From: an uncultured Clostridia bacterium
Lineage (GTDB): Bacteria > Bacillota > Clostridia > Christensenellales > Aristaeellaceae
DNA length: 64,000 nt
Assembly (NCBI GenBank): GCA_934667105.1
Contig: CAKULG010000001.1
Location: 169,947-233,946 of the forward strand
Direction: 5' to 3'
The translations under genes were made by a program, and so were the position numbers. Within the stretch, counting starts at the first letter, position 1. Every line of letters starts with the position of its first letter. Below are positions 16,320 to 25,410 of the stretch, piece after piece. Below the pieces are notes generated by a model. The model worked only from the letters and a program-made list of their open reading frames with translations. It was not told where the DNA came from and searched no databases.

Positions 16320-17213
16320 ATGAGCGAAAAAAAGGAAGCCGTCATGCAGATTAAAAATATCCGGCGCGAGGCCCTCCGGCAGCGCCTGGGGAAAACGGCG
16401 TATTACTTCGGCATTTACCTGTTCCTCATCGTGATGGCGCTGATCGTGCTGTTCCCTTTCTACTGGATGCTGATTTCCTCGGTGAAATCCCTGGAGGAAT
16501 ACCGCCTCAGCGTGCCCACCTTCTGGCCCCGGGCGCTGCTGCTGAGCAATTACCTCACCGCCTTCACCACCGCCAGCCTGGGCCGCCTGTTCATGAACAC
16601 CATGATCGTGGGCCTGATTTCCACGCTGCTTTCGCTGGTGATTACCATCCTGACGGCCTTTGCCTTCGCCCGGCTGGAATTCAAGGGCAAGGAGCTGCTC
16701 TTCGCCGCCCTGCTGGCCACCATGATGATTCCCGGCGAACTGTTCACCATCACCAATTACGGCACCATCATTTCCTTCGGCTGGAAAAACACCTATACCG
16801 CCCTGATCGTGCCGTTCCTGGTGAGCGTGTTCTATATCTACCTGCTGCGGCAGAACTTCCTGCAAATCCCCAACGAGCTGTATCTGGCCGCCAAGGTGGA
16901 CGGCACCAAGGATTGGAAATACCTGTGGAAGGTGATGGTGCCCCTTTCCCTGCCCACGCTGATTTCCATCACGATTCTGAAAATGATGGGCGCGTGGAAC
17001 AGCTATATCTGGCCCCGCCTGGTGGCCAACGACGACGCTCACCGCCTCATTACCAACGGCCTGCGCAGCGCGTTCACCGATACTACGGGGGATGTGAACT
17101 ACCCCGTGCAGATGGCCGCCGTGGCGCTGGTTTCCGCGCCGCTGTTCCTGGTGTTCGTGTTCCTGCGCAAGTATATCATGTCCGGCGTGAGCCGCAGCGG
17201 CATTAAGGGCTGA
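16320..17213 (+). CDS. ABC importer permease, MalG-like
   Basis: 297 aa with six membrane helices and the EAA loop ELYLAAKVDGTKDWKYLWKV followed by VPLSLPTL. It follows the MalF-like gene by 13 nt, with a short cytoplasmic N-terminus. Together with the preceding permease and the ATPase it makes a complete CUT1-type inner-membrane complex. Confidence 0.92.
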   Translation: MSEKKEAVMQIKNIRREALRQRLGKTAYYFGIYLFLIVMALIVLFPFYWMLISSVKSLEEYRLSVPTFWPRALLLSNYLTAFTTASLGRLFMNTMIVGLISTLLSLVITILTAFAFARLEFKGKELLFAALLATMMIPGELFTITNYGTIISFGWKNTYTALIVPFLVSVFYIYLLRQNFLQIPNELYLAAKVDGTKDWKYLWKVMVPLSLPTLISITILKMMGAWNSYIWPRLVANDDAHRLITNGLRSAFTDTTGDVNYPVQMAAVALVSAPLFLVFVFLRKYIMSGVSRSGIKG

Positions 17214-17308
17214 GCGGCGGCCTGCGCAGGGCTGCTCTATGCATGATGGTTGGACGGGCCGCAAGCGCCCGTTGCCATATAAATTATGAAAAAGGAAGGG
17301 AAACAACG

Positions 17309-18703
17309 ATGAAAAAGCTTCTTTCCGTGCTCCTGGCGCTGGCGCTGCTGCTGGGCTGCCTGTGCAGCACGGCCCTGGCCGCGGATTTCGCCGTGCCCGA
17401 AAACGGCTACGACGGCAGCGAAGTGACCATCCGCTTCTACCACCAGATGGGCGATAAGCTCAAGACCGTTATGAACACCTATATCGAGGAGTTCAACAAG
17501 CTGTATCCCAACATCCACATCGAGCATACCGCTCTGGGCGATTACGACGGCGTGCGCGATCAGATCATCGCGGACATCTCCGTGGGCGCGCAGCCCAACA
17601 TCGCCTATTGCTATCCCGATCACGTGGCGCTGTATAACCTGGCCAAGGCGACCCAGCCCATGGATGATCTCATCAACAGCCAGGCGGTCGTCACCCGCGC
17701 CGACGGCACCACCGAAATTCTGGGCCTCACCGAGGAACAAAAGGCGGATTTCGTGCCCGGCTATTACGAAGAAGGCCGTCAGTTTGGCGACGGGTTGATG
17801 TACACTCTGCCCCTCTCCAAATCCACCGAAGTGCTCTATTACGATAAGGATTTCTTCACGGCCAACAACATCGCCGTGCCCACCACCTGGGACGAAATGG
17901 AAGCCGTCTGCGCCCAGATCAAGGCCCTGGATCCCGCTTCCATCCCCCTGGGCTATGACAGCGAGGGCAACTGGTTCATCACCATGTGCGAGCAGTATCA
18001 GTCCCCCTACACCAGCGCCACCGGCGATCACTATCTGTTCAACAACGAAGTGAACCGTGAATTCGTCAAGAAGTTCAACGGCTGGTACAGCAAGGGCTAT
18101 CTGACCACCCAGAAGCTCTACGGCGCGTATTCCTCCGGCCTGTTCACCTCCACCAACGGCACCCGGGCCTATATGTCCATCGGCTCCTCCGCCGGCGCGC
18201 AGTATCAGCGGCCCGCCGCCAACGCGGACGGCTCCTATCCCTTCGAGGTGGGCATCGCCACCATTCCCCAGGTGAATAAGGACAACCAGAAGGTAATTTC
18301 CCAGGGCCCCAGCATCTGCATCTTCAAGAAGGATAACCCCCAGGAAGTCATCGCGTCCTGGCTGTTTGTGAAGTATCTCACCACCACCGTGGAATTCCAG
18401 GCGGAATATTCCATGGCCTCCGGCTATGTGCCGGTGATTAAGTCCGTGACGGAAAACCCGGTCTACGCCGATTTCCTTTCCAAGGCGGACGGCGGCAACT
18501 ACATCTCCGCCCTGAGCGCCAAGGTTTGCCTTTCCCAGGCGGATTACTATTACACCTCTCCCGCCTTCGTGGGCTCCTCCACCGCCCGCGATCAGGTGAC
18601 CGCCCTGCTGCCCAAGTGCCTCACCATGACCGGCGACGATCTGGACGCCCAGATTGAAGCGGCCTTTGAGGATGCTATCGACGAATGCGAGTACGCCAAC
18701 TAA
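17309..18703 (+). CDS. Extracellular solute-binding protein of the CUT1 importer
   Basis: 464 aa from ATG 17309, with AAGGAAGGG upstream. The signal peptide is MKKLLSVLLALALLLGCLCS; cleavage after ALA is plausible, and an LLGC stretch could instead act as a weak lipobox. The mature protein follows the family 1 pattern (VTIRFYHQMGDKLKTVMNTY near the start; LTEEQKADFVPGYYEEG; LPLSKSTEVLYYDKDFF). The ligand cannot be read from sequence. Two secreted proteins, one nuclease-like, are encoded directly downstream, so a nucleic-acid breakdown product is worth considering besides sugars. Confidence 0.9.
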   Translation: MKKLLSVLLALALLLGCLCSTALAADFAVPENGYDGSEVTIRFYHQMGDKLKTVMNTYIEEFNKLYPNIHIEHTALGDYDGVRDQIIADISVGAQPNIAYCYPDHVALYNLAKATQPMDDLINSQAVVTRADGTTEILGLTEEQKADFVPGYYEEGRQFGDGLMYTLPLSKSTEVLYYDKDFFTANNIAVPTTWDEMEAVCAQIKALDPASIPLGYDSEGNWFITMCEQYQSPYTSATGDHYLFNNEVNREFVKKFNGWYSKGYLTTQKLYGAYSSGLFTSTNGTRAYMSIGSSAGAQYQRPAANADGSYPFEVGIATIPQVNKDNQKVISQGPSICIFKKDNPQEVIASWLFVKYLTTTVEFQAEYSMASGYVPVIKSVTENPVYADFLSKADGGNYISALSAKVCLSQADYYYTSPAFVGSSTARDQVTALLPKCLTMTGDDLDAQIEAAFEDAIDECEYAN

Positions 18704-19992
18704 CCCCCCTGCGGCGCGCGCGCCGCATGCTTGCCCTGGCCCTTTGCCTGGCGCTGCTTACGCCCCTTTGCCTGGCGGCGGAGGCGGCGTATACCGATTA
18801 CGCTGCCTCCGTCCGCCCGGACAGAACGGGGGCGGCCGCCCGGCAGGAGGTCACGGTGAAAGCGTTTGTGGACGGCGATACCACCCATTTCCTCGTGCCT
18901 GAATCGGTGGCGGCGGAGGGCGTGCTCAAGGCCCGCTATCTGGCCGTGAACACCCCCGAATCCACCGGCCGCATCGAGGAATACGGCAAAAAGGCCGCCG
19001 CCTTTGTGCGGGAAAGGCTGTCCGCCGCCTCCTCCATCCTCATCGAATCGGATACCGAAACCTGGAATCTGGATTCCACGGGGGAGCGGTATCTGGTGTG
19101 GGTGTGGTATAAGCCGGAGGCCGCCGCCCCCTATCGCAACCTGAATATCGAGCTTTTGCAAAACGGCCTGGCGGTGGCCTATTCCGCCGGAAGCACGCGC
19201 TACGGCGCGGCCTGCACGGCGGCGCTTTCCCAGGCGAAGAATCAAAAGCTGAATCTCTTCTCCGGCCAGAAGGATCCCGATTTCTATTACGGCGACGCGG
19301 TGGAGCTTACCCTCCGGGAGCTGCGCTGCCACCCTCAGCAATATGAGGGGATGAAGGTCGCCTTCCATGGAACGGTGATTCTCAATTCCGCCAATAGCGT
19401 GTATCTGGAGGCCTACGACGAGGAAACGGGCCTGTACTTCGGCATGTCGGCCTATTACGGCTTCAGCCTGAGCGGCGCGGGGCTGGATATCCTCTCCGTG
19501 GGCAACGAAGTGCGCATTGTGGGCTCCTTCCAATATTACGAGGGCGGCGGAATCTGGCAGGCCACCGATCTGAAATACCGCATGATGAAGCCCGACGATC
19601 CGGGCAACATTCAGAAGCTGGGGGAGGGCCGCGTCCCGGCCTATACCCTCATCCGGGCCGCCCAATTGCAGGAGCGGCGAACGGTCCCCGGGGCGGAGGG
19701 ACAGCCGGCGGAGGAATATTCCTTTGCCGCCCTGGCCCTTTCCACCTCCGTTTCTCTGGAGGACCTGCGGGTGCAAAGCGCGGAGGAAACCGATCGCGGC
19801 GTTTCTCTGCTCTGCGTCCAGGAGGGCGCGCCCATTCGGGTGTACCTGGCCCTGACGGCGGCGGAAGGCGCGCGCCCCGCCGCGGAATATGTGAACCAAC
19901 TGATCGACGTAAAAGGGCTGCTGGAGCAAAACGGGGAGGAATACCAGATCAGAGTGTTCTCCCCGGAGGGCGTTCAGATTCAGCCCCAATAA
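18685..19992 (+). CDS. Secreted staphylococcal-nuclease-like (thermonuclease) protein
   Basis: 435 aa with a basic N-terminus and hydrophobic signal segment (MLALALCLALLTPLCLA). Residues ~55-165 are an SNase domain: VKAFVDGDTTHF, LKARYLAVNTPES and GERYLVWVWY match the metal- and phosphate-binding strands. The position equivalent to Asp40 of the staphylococcal enzyme is Asn. Residues ~205-310 look like an OB-type beta domain; the rest is unassigned. The start overlaps the binding-protein gene by 19 nt; ATG 18727 is an alternative start but has no better ribosome binding site. The setting suggests extracellular nucleic-acid digestion feeding the importer; that link is inferred. Confidence 0.82.
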   Translation: MRVRQLTPLRRARRMLALALCLALLTPLCLAAEAAYTDYAASVRPDRTGAAARQEVTVKAFVDGDTTHFLVPESVAAEGVLKARYLAVNTPESTGRIEEYGKKAAAFVRERLSAASSILIESDTETWNLDSTGERYLVWVWYKPEAAAPYRNLNIELLQNGLAVAYSAGSTRYGAACTAALSQAKNQKLNLFSGQKDPDFYYGDAVELTLRELRCHPQQYEGMKVAFHGTVILNSANSVYLEAYDEETGLYFGMSAYYGFSLSGAGLDILSVGNEVRIVGSFQYYEGGGIWQATDLKYRMMKPDDPGNIQKLGEGRVPAYTLIRAAQLQERRTVPGAEGQPAEEYSFAALALSTSVSLEDLRVQSAEETDRGVSLLCVQEGAPIRVYLALTAAEGARPAAEYVNQLIDVKGLLEQNGEEYQIRVFSPEGVQIQPQ

Positions 19993-20008
19993 AAAAGGAG
20001 AAAAAGTC

Positions 20009-21331
20009 ATGAAGAAATTCATCGCGTTGCTGGCAGCGCTGGCGCTGTGCCTCACCTTCACCGCCGGCCTGGCCGAAGAAACGGACGAGAACCTGATCTC
20101 CGCCAAGGGCCTGCTGGATTTCTGGTATAAGAACAAGAACCGCGAAAAGCCCACCGCCACCGCCGAGGACTACACCGTGACCGCCCAGCTGATGATCGAC
20201 GGCGTGGTGTATCCCGTTACCTGGGCCGTGGACCAGGACAGCATCAAGATCGAAGAAGCCGAGGATGGCAAATATCTGGTGAACGTGGATGAGAGCAACC
20301 CCAAGGAGCTGCCCTACACCCTCACCGCCACCGTCACCGCCCCCGACGGCAAAACCCTCTCCGTTTCCTATGATCGCGTGGTGCCCGCCGCCGTGCTGGA
20401 AATGAGCTATGCCGACATCGTGGCCGCCGCCTACAACCTGGCCGACGGCGAGAGCATGAGCAAGCCCCAGCGCCTCTTCGGCGTTGTCACCGCCATCAAC
20501 ACCGCCTGGAGCGATGAATACAAGAACATCACCGTCACCATCCAGGTGGGCGATCTGGCCGAGCAGCAGATTCAGTGCTATCGCCTCTCCGGCGAAGGCG
20601 CGGAAACCCTCAAGGAAGGCGATCAGATCACCGTAGAGGGCACCATCAAGAATTACAAGGGCACCATCGAATTCGATAAGGGCTGCAAGCTGGTTGGCTT
20701 TGGCGAAATCATCAGCCAGGCCGCCATTCTGGACGCGGCCTACGCCCTGGAAGACGGCAAGGCCATGAGCGCCCCCACCGCCCTCACCGGCGTGGTCAGC
20801 CAGATTTCTACCGCCTGGAGCGATGAATATCAGAACATCACCGTCATTATCATCTGCGACGGCAAGGAAGAGCAGCCCATCATGTGCTATCGTCTTTCCG
20901 GCGAGGGCGCGAAGGATCTGGCCGAGGGCGCGGAAATCGCCGTGTTCGGCACCATCAAGAATTACAAGGGCACCATCGAGTTCGATAAGGGCTGCAAGCT
21001 GGTTCCCGTGGATTCCATCGCCAGCATCAAGGCGCTGATGAAGGGCTACGCCCTGGAGGAAGGCGCGGCCATGACCGCCGCTTCCACCGTCACCGGCGTT
21101 GTCACCGCCATCCCCACCGCCTGGAGCGATGAATACAAGAACATCACTGTCAATATCGAAGTGGCTGGCCTGGCGGATTATCCCCTCCAGTGCTACCGCC
21201 TCTCCGGCGAGGGCGCGGACGCGCTGGCCGAGGGCGATACCGTCACCGTTACCGGTACCATCAAGAATTACAAGGGCACCGTGGAATTTGACAAGGGCTG
21301 CATCCTGGACGCTGTCGTCAAGGCGCAGTAA
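20009..21331 (+). CDS. Secreted protein with three tandem ~102-residue beta repeats
   Basis: 440 aa with signal peptide MKKFIALLAALALCLTFTAGLA. After an N-terminal domain (~25-125), three repeats follow; each contains AWSDEY-NITV, CYRLSGEGA and GTIKNYKGT-EFDKGC. At DNA level the repeat start motif CCTGGAGCGATGAATA recurs at 20505, 20814 and 21120, spacings of 309 and 306 nt. Strand order and length resemble OB-fold modules found in secreted nucleic-acid proteins, but I cannot confirm the fold. It follows the nuclease by 16 nt, so the two probably act together outside the cell. Confidence 0.82.
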   Translation: MKKFIALLAALALCLTFTAGLAEETDENLISAKGLLDFWYKNKNREKPTATAEDYTVTAQLMIDGVVYPVTWAVDQDSIKIEEAEDGKYLVNVDESNPKELPYTLTATVTAPDGKTLSVSYDRVVPAAVLEMSYADIVAAAYNLADGESMSKPQRLFGVVTAINTAWSDEYKNITVTIQVGDLAEQQIQCYRLSGEGAETLKEGDQITVEGTIKNYKGTIEFDKGCKLVGFGEIISQAAILDAAYALEDGKAMSAPTALTGVVSQISTAWSDEYQNITVIIICDGKEEQPIMCYRLSGEGAKDLAEGAEIAVFGTIKNYKGTIEFDKGCKLVPVDSIASIKALMKGYALEEGAAMTAASTVTGVVTAIPTAWSDEYKNITVNIEVAGLADYPLQCYRLSGEGADALAEGDTVTVTGTIKNYKGTVEFDKGCILDAVVKAQ

Positions 21332-21380
21332 GGCAAGCGCAAATAAATGCGGGGCTAAAAAAGAAAATAAAATATTTGCG

Positions 21381-21417
21381 GGGGAACCGTTCTTTGTAAG
21401 CCAAAGAACGGTTCCCC
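21381..21417 (+). terminator. Long hairpin, repeat-family terminator
   Basis: A perfect 16-bp stem (GGGGAACCGTTCTTTG with CAAAGAACGGTTCCCC) with a 5-nt loop and a short T-run, 49 nt after the repeat-protein stop. The arms recur in other gaps of this window, so it is both the likely terminator of the importer operon and a member of a dispersed family. The rest of the gap to the galE promoter holds related fragments and no gene. Confidence 0.75.
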
Positions 21418-21628
21418 TTTCCGCAAACTCAATCGGCGCGGCGGTTCGCTGCTGCTCCCACCGCTTGTTTCGATTGACTCGCGGGACTCCTCCCCTCCAA
21501 GAAAGCTGAATGGGGAAGAAATGAAAATAGAAAAACCGCTCGCTTCTCCGCTGGCAAGAAAATCCACCAAATTCTCCACCGAAAAAATGCGGCGGGGAAA
21601 TCTTTCTTTTTTTTCTGCCCTGCGGCGA

Positions 21629-21657
21629 TTGACAGCGCTTTCCGGGCCGTTTATAAT
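21629..21657 (+). promoter_or_regulatory. Sigma-A promoter of galE
   Basis: Consensus -35 TTGACA (21629-21634), 17-nt spacer and consensus -10 TATAAT (21652-21657), 30 nt before the galE start. Confidence 0.88.
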
Positions 21658-21687
21658 AAATTGAAATCAGGTGAGGGAGGCATATTT

Positions 21688-22701
21688 ATGCGGGTTTTAT
21701 TAACGGGGGGCGCGGGCTACATCGGCTCTCATACCGCGCTGTGCTTATTAAACGCGGGCTACGAAGTGGTGGTGCTGGATAATCTTTGCAACGCCAGCCC
21801 GGAGGCGCTGCGCCGGGTGGAGGAAATGACGGGCAAGAAGGCCCCCCTGGTGGTGGGCGATTGCGCCTGCAAGGCGGATGTGGAAAAGGTTTTCGCAGAA
21901 TACCGCCCAGACGCTGTGATTCATTTCGCGGGCCTGAAGGCCGTGGGCGAATCCGTATCCAAGCCCCTGGATTATTATCAGAATAATTTGGACGCTACCA
22001 TGACCCTCTGCCGCGTGATGCCGGAATACGGCTGCCGGGTGCTGGTGTTCTCCTCCTCTGCCACCGTGTATGGCACCATTCAGGAAATGCCCCTGCGGGA
22101 GGATTTCCCCACCGGCTGCACCAACCCCTACGGCTGGACGAAGTGGATCAGCGAACGCATCCTCACCGATGTGGCCGCCGCCGACCCCACCCGTTCCTTT
22201 ATCCTGCTGCGTTATTTCAACCCCATCGGCGCCCATGAAAGCGGCCGCATCGGGGAGGATCCCACCGGCATTCCCAACAATTTGATGCCATACATCTGCC
22301 AGGTGGCCTCGGGCAAGCTGGATCATCTGCGGGTGTTCGGCAATGATTATCCCACCCGGGACGGCACCGGCGAACGGGATTATATTCATGTGATGGATTT
22401 GGCGGAGGGCCATCTGGCCGCGCTGAAATACGCCGTGGAGCATCAGGGGGCCGAGGTGTTTAACCTGGGCACGGGCACGCCCTACAGCGTGCTGGATATC
22501 GTGCATGCCTTTGAAAAGGCCAACGATCTGAAAATCCCCTATGAAATCACGCCCCGCCGCCCCGGCGATATCGCCACCTGCTATGCCGATCCCTCCCGCG
22601 CCGCCCAGGCGCTGGGCTGGAAGGCCACCCGTGATCTCGCCTGCATGTGCCGGGACGCCTGGAACTGGCAGAAGAAAAACCCCCGGGGCTACGAAAAATA
22701 A
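21688..22701 (+). CDS. galE: UDP-glucose 4-epimerase
   Basis: 337 aa from ATG 21688, which has GGGAGG upstream. The N-terminal GGAGYIGSH binds NAD, FSSSATVYG carries the catalytic Ser/Thr region, and YGWTK is the YxxxK motif. It interconverts UDP-glucose and UDP-galactose for cell-surface polymer or galactose metabolism. Length and motifs are normal for the family. The polysaccharide deacetylase gene follows 30 nt later. Confidence 0.95.
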   Translation: MRVLLTGGAGYIGSHTALCLLNAGYEVVVLDNLCNASPEALRRVEEMTGKKAPLVVGDCACKADVEKVFAEYRPDAVIHFAGLKAVGESVSKPLDYYQNNLDATMTLCRVMPEYGCRVLVFSSSATVYGTIQEMPLREDFPTGCTNPYGWTKWISERILTDVAAADPTRSFILLRYFNPIGAHESGRIGEDPTGIPNNLMPYICQVASGKLDHLRVFGNDYPTRDGTGERDYIHVMDLAEGHLAALKYAVEHQGAEVFNLGTGTPYSVLDIVHAFEKANDLKIPYEITPRRPGDIATCYADPSRAAQALGWKATRDLACMCRDAWNWQKKNPRGYEK

Positions 22702-22731
22702 GCCCCTCCGGCGGAAAGGAAAGGAAACGCG

Positions 22732-23571
22732 ATGCCTGATCTGTATATGGTCTTTCCCGGCGGCAAGCGCAAGGCGCTGACGCTGAGCTATGACGACGGG
22801 GTGGAGCAGGATATCCGCCTGATTGAGCTGATGAACAAGCACGGCCTTAAGGGCACCTTCAACATCAACAGCGGCCTTTTCGCCCCCGAAGGCAAGGTAT
22901 ACCCCGCAGGGCACATTCATCGCCGCATGAGCAAAAGCCAGGCGGTGCGCCTGTACGCGCAATCGGGCCAGGAGGTGGCGCTGCATTGCTATGAGCATGG
23001 AGATCTGACCATGCAGCTGCCCGGCGCTTCCATTCGCCAGGTGATTCGGGATAAGGAGGAATTGGAAAGCCTTTTCGGCCACATCATTCGGGGCATGGCC
23101 TATCCCTACGGCCCGGTATCCGATGCGGTGGCCCAGGCGCTGCCCGCCTGCGGCGTGGCCTATTCCCGCACCACCGTGTCCACCCAGGGCTTTGATCTGC
23201 CCACCGATTGGCTGCGCCTGGCCGCCACCTGCCATCATAACAACCCGGAGTTGATGAATCTGGCCCGCAAGCTGGCGGAGGAAACCCCGGTTTACCGGCC
23301 CTGGCTGTTCTATCTGTGGGGCCACAGCTATGAATTCGAGGCCCGGGATAATTGGAACGTCATCGAGGAATTCGCCGCCTATATCGGCGGCCGGGAGGAT
23401 ATTTGGTACGCCACCAATATCGAAGTGCATGATTATGTGGAGGCCTGGCGGCATATGCAATCCAGCGCCGACGGCAACCGCGTGCTGAACCTTTCCGCCC
23501 TCACCCTCTATATCCGCCGGGGCGACCAGATTTTCACCGCCGCCCCCGGTCAGGAAACTGTGCTCGCGTAA
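22732..23571 (+). CDS. Polysaccharide deacetylase (NodB/CE4-like)
   Basis: 279 aa. A NodB-type start LTLSYDDGVEQD carries the Asp pair, followed by GLKGTFNINSGL and a HCYEHGD segment that could supply metal ligands, with GMAYPYG downstream. There is no signal peptide, so this form would act in the cytoplasm or on small substrates. Related proteins remove acetyl groups from amino sugars. It probably shares the galE transcript. The substrate is unknown. Confidence 0.85.
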   Translation: MPDLYMVFPGGKRKALTLSYDDGVEQDIRLIELMNKHGLKGTFNINSGLFAPEGKVYPAGHIHRRMSKSQAVRLYAQSGQEVALHCYEHGDLTMQLPGASIRQVIRDKEELESLFGHIIRGMAYPYGPVSDAVAQALPACGVAYSRTTVSTQGFDLPTDWLRLAATCHHNNPELMNLARKLAEETPVYRPWLFYLWGHSYEFEARDNWNVIEEFAAYIGGREDIWYATNIEVHDYVEAWRHMQSSADGNRVLNLSALTLYIRRGDQIFTAAPGQETVLA

Positions 23572-23586
23572 AGAAAATAAATATAC

Positions 23587-23625
23587 GGGGGAACCGTTCT
23601 TTGTAAGCCAAAGAATGGCTCCCCC
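23587..23625 (+). terminator. Hairpin after the deacetylase, repeat-family member
   Basis: GGGGAACCGTTCTTTG (23588-23603) pairs with CAAAGAATGGCTCCCC apart from two wobble positions, 16 nt after the deacetylase stop. It is nearly the same sequence as the hairpin at 21381-21417, and ~75 nt of downstream sequence is shared too. Confidence 0.75.
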
Positions 23626-23771
23626 TTCCGCAACCCCAATCGGCGCGGCGGTTCGCTGTCGCTTCCGCCGCTTGTTTCGGTTGACTCGTTCAACTCCTTC
23701 TCCAAGAAAGTTATGAGAAGAGAGGGGCAAAAAGAAATCAACTTGCTTCTCCGCAAACAGGAAACAATTTG

Positions 23772-23924
23772 GCGGAGAAGTGAGTTGATTTCTTTTTTCC
23801 TTTCCCATCCAATCGGCTTTCTCGGTGAGAGGCGGTTGAACCCTTTTGCTGGATACCGGGTCTTTTGTTAGCGGAGAAGTAAGCTGATTTCTTTTATACT
23901 TTCCCATTCAATCGGCTTTCTCGG
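23772..23924 (+). repeat. Two direct copies of a 54-nt intergenic repeat
   Basis: 23772-23825 and 23871-23924 both begin GCGGAGAAGT and end AATCGGCTTTCTCGG, with a few substitutions in between; the period is 99 nt. Related pieces appear at 21530-21600, 30400-30480 and 34060-34120. No gene is apparent. Confidence 0.75.
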
Positions 23925-23931
23925 AGGGGGA

Positions 23932-23974
23932 GCGGGGGAACCTCTCTTTGGCCTCCAAAGAGAGGTTCCCCCGC
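23932..23974 (-). terminator. Perfect 20-bp hairpin between convergent genes
   Basis: GCGGGGGAACCTCTCTTTGG pairs without mismatch with its complement across a 3-nt loop, 21 nt beyond the metal-permease stop. It can serve as a terminator for the minus-strand operon. The outer arm (GGGGGAACC) is shared with the other repeat-family hairpins while the inner arm differs. Confidence 0.7.
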
Positions 23975-23994
23975 ATTATTTATATTTATATTTT

Positions 23995-24834
23995 TTACCG
24001 CACGCGCTTGCGCAGGGGCAGCGTGACGGCGTAGCATAGCGCGGCGCAGAGCACCACGGCCGCGCCCACGCCGGTATCCAGATAGAAAGCGGCGACGAGC
24101 CCGGCCACGCCGCAGAACAGGCCGATGAGCACGCTGAACAGCGCGTGCTGGGCGGCGGTGCGGGCGATATTCCGGGCGGCGGCGGCGGGCAGGATCAGCA
24201 GCGCGTTAATCAACAGCACGCCCACCCAACGGATGGAAAGCATCACCGCCACGGCCACCAGGGAAACAAAGGCGTATTCAACCCACTTGGCAGCCACGCC
24301 GCGGCTTTGGGCCAGGGCAGGGTTCACGGCGGTGAGCAGCAGCGAATTATACATCAGCGCCCAGCAGGCCGCCCCAAGGGGCAGCGCCAGCGCCAGCCAT
24401 TTCAAATCCTCCGGGGCGACGGCCAGCACATCCCCCGCCAGTAGGGCGGAGTATTTGGAAAAGCTGCCGTTCCTGGAAAGAATCAGCAGGCCCACGGCAA
24501 TGCCCGTGGAGGAAAAAACACTGATAATGGTATCGGCCGACGCGCCGCCGGAGCGATTGATGCGGCTGATCATCAGCGCCCAGGCCACCCCGAAAATCAG
24601 CATGCTCACCAGCTCGCTCTGCATCCCCAGCAGCAGCCCCAGGCCCACCCCGGCCAGGGCGCTGTGGCCCAGCGCATCCGAAAAAAAGGCCATGCGCCGG
24701 TTCACGGCCATGGTGCCCAGCAGCGCCAGCAGGGGCGTGAGCAGCAGCATGGCCAGCAGCGCGTTTTTCATAAAGGTCATTTGAAAGCATTCAAAGGGCA
24801 GCACCGCGGAAAGCACCTGATAGACAACGTTCAA
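23995..24834 (-). CDS. Metal ABC transporter permease (ZnuB/TroC/MntB family)
   Basis: 279 aa from TTG 24834, which has AAGGAG 9 nt upstream. At least eight hydrophobic helices are visible; FFSDALGHSALAGVGLG is the conserved ABC-3 permease segment. The family carries zinc, manganese or iron. The ATPase gene lies two genes upstream; no binding-protein gene is present in the window, so the partner must be elsewhere. It starts 28 nt after the C_GCAxxG_C_C protein stop. Confidence 0.88.
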   Translation of the reverse strand: MNVVYQVLSAVLPFECFQMTFMKNALLAMLLLTPLLALLGTMAVNRRMAFFSDALGHSALAGVGLGLLLGMQSELVSMLIFGVAWALMISRINRSGGASADTIISVFSSTGIAVGLLILSRNGSFSKYSALLAGDVLAVAPEDLKWLALALPLGAACWALMYNSLLLTAVNPALAQSRGVAAKWVEYAFVSLVAVAVMLSIRWVGVLLINALLILPAAAARNIARTAAQHALFSVLIGLFCGVAGLVAAFYLDTGVGAAVVLCAALCYAVTLPLRKRVR

Positions 24835-24861
24835 GAGCAGCTTCTCCTTCCAAGGCAAGGG

Positions 24862-25359
24862 TCAAAGCGCGTCCGTTTCCTGGCGGCAGATTTCCTCCGC
24901 AACCAGCCGCGCCATTTCGTAGATGAACCGGGCGCAGGGGCGCTTTTGATAAAATTCCGCCGTTCGCGGCGTGGGAATGGGGCAGGGGGCCTCGTCCGGG
25001 GGCAATTGCAGCAGCCGTGCGCAGGAGAACGTGCCGAATTTCTCCTGGAAGGGCAGGGCCGTTCGTTGGCCCTGGGCGTACAATTCCATTTTGGATTGGG
25101 GATGCTCGGGGTCGTTATGCCCATAGCACGCGCCCAGCACCAGCATGCCGCCGGACACAGCGCCGCAGGTTTCCCGCAGGCGGCACAGGCCGCCCCCCAG
25201 CCCCTCGGCCAGGCGTACCGCCTGATCGAAGGAAAGGCCCATGAAATAGCCCGCTTCTGCGAAAGCGCCCGCCACGGCCTGGGCACAGTTGTAGCCCTCC
25301 TGAAAAAGCTCCACCGCCCGGGCGGGGAGGGCGGCGGTTAGGTTTTCTTTTGCAGTCAT
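24862..25359 (-). CDS. C_GCAxxG_C_C family redox-type protein
   Basis: 165 aa. The family motif is GYNCAQAV near residue 25, followed by GLGGGLCRLRETCGAVSGG; further Cys are near the C-terminus (APCPIP, RPCARF, EEICRQ). Such proteins are predicted to bind a metal or Fe-S cluster or act as redox proteins; their reaction is not established. AAGGAG lies 7 nt before ATG 25359. Its location between the ATPase and permease genes of a metal importer is unusual and suggests use of, or response to, the transported metal. Confidence 0.85.
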   Translation of the reverse strand: MTAKENLTAALPARAVELFQEGYNCAQAVAGAFAEAGYFMGLSFDQAVRLAEGLGGGLCRLRETCGAVSGGMLVLGACYGHNDPEHPQSKMELYAQGQRTALPFQEKFGTFSCARLLQLPPDEAPCPIPTPRTAEFYQKRPCARFIYEMARLVAEEICRQETDAL

Positions 25360-25410
25360 GAAAAAGCTCCTTAGGCAGGGACGCGCCCCAGGTGCGGGGC
25401 GGGGCTGCCG

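Noticed and set aside
21748..23907. 719-codon minus-strand frame opposite galE and the deacetylase
   Set aside because: Antisense to two clear enzymes; Gly/His/Ala-rich shadow with no domain.
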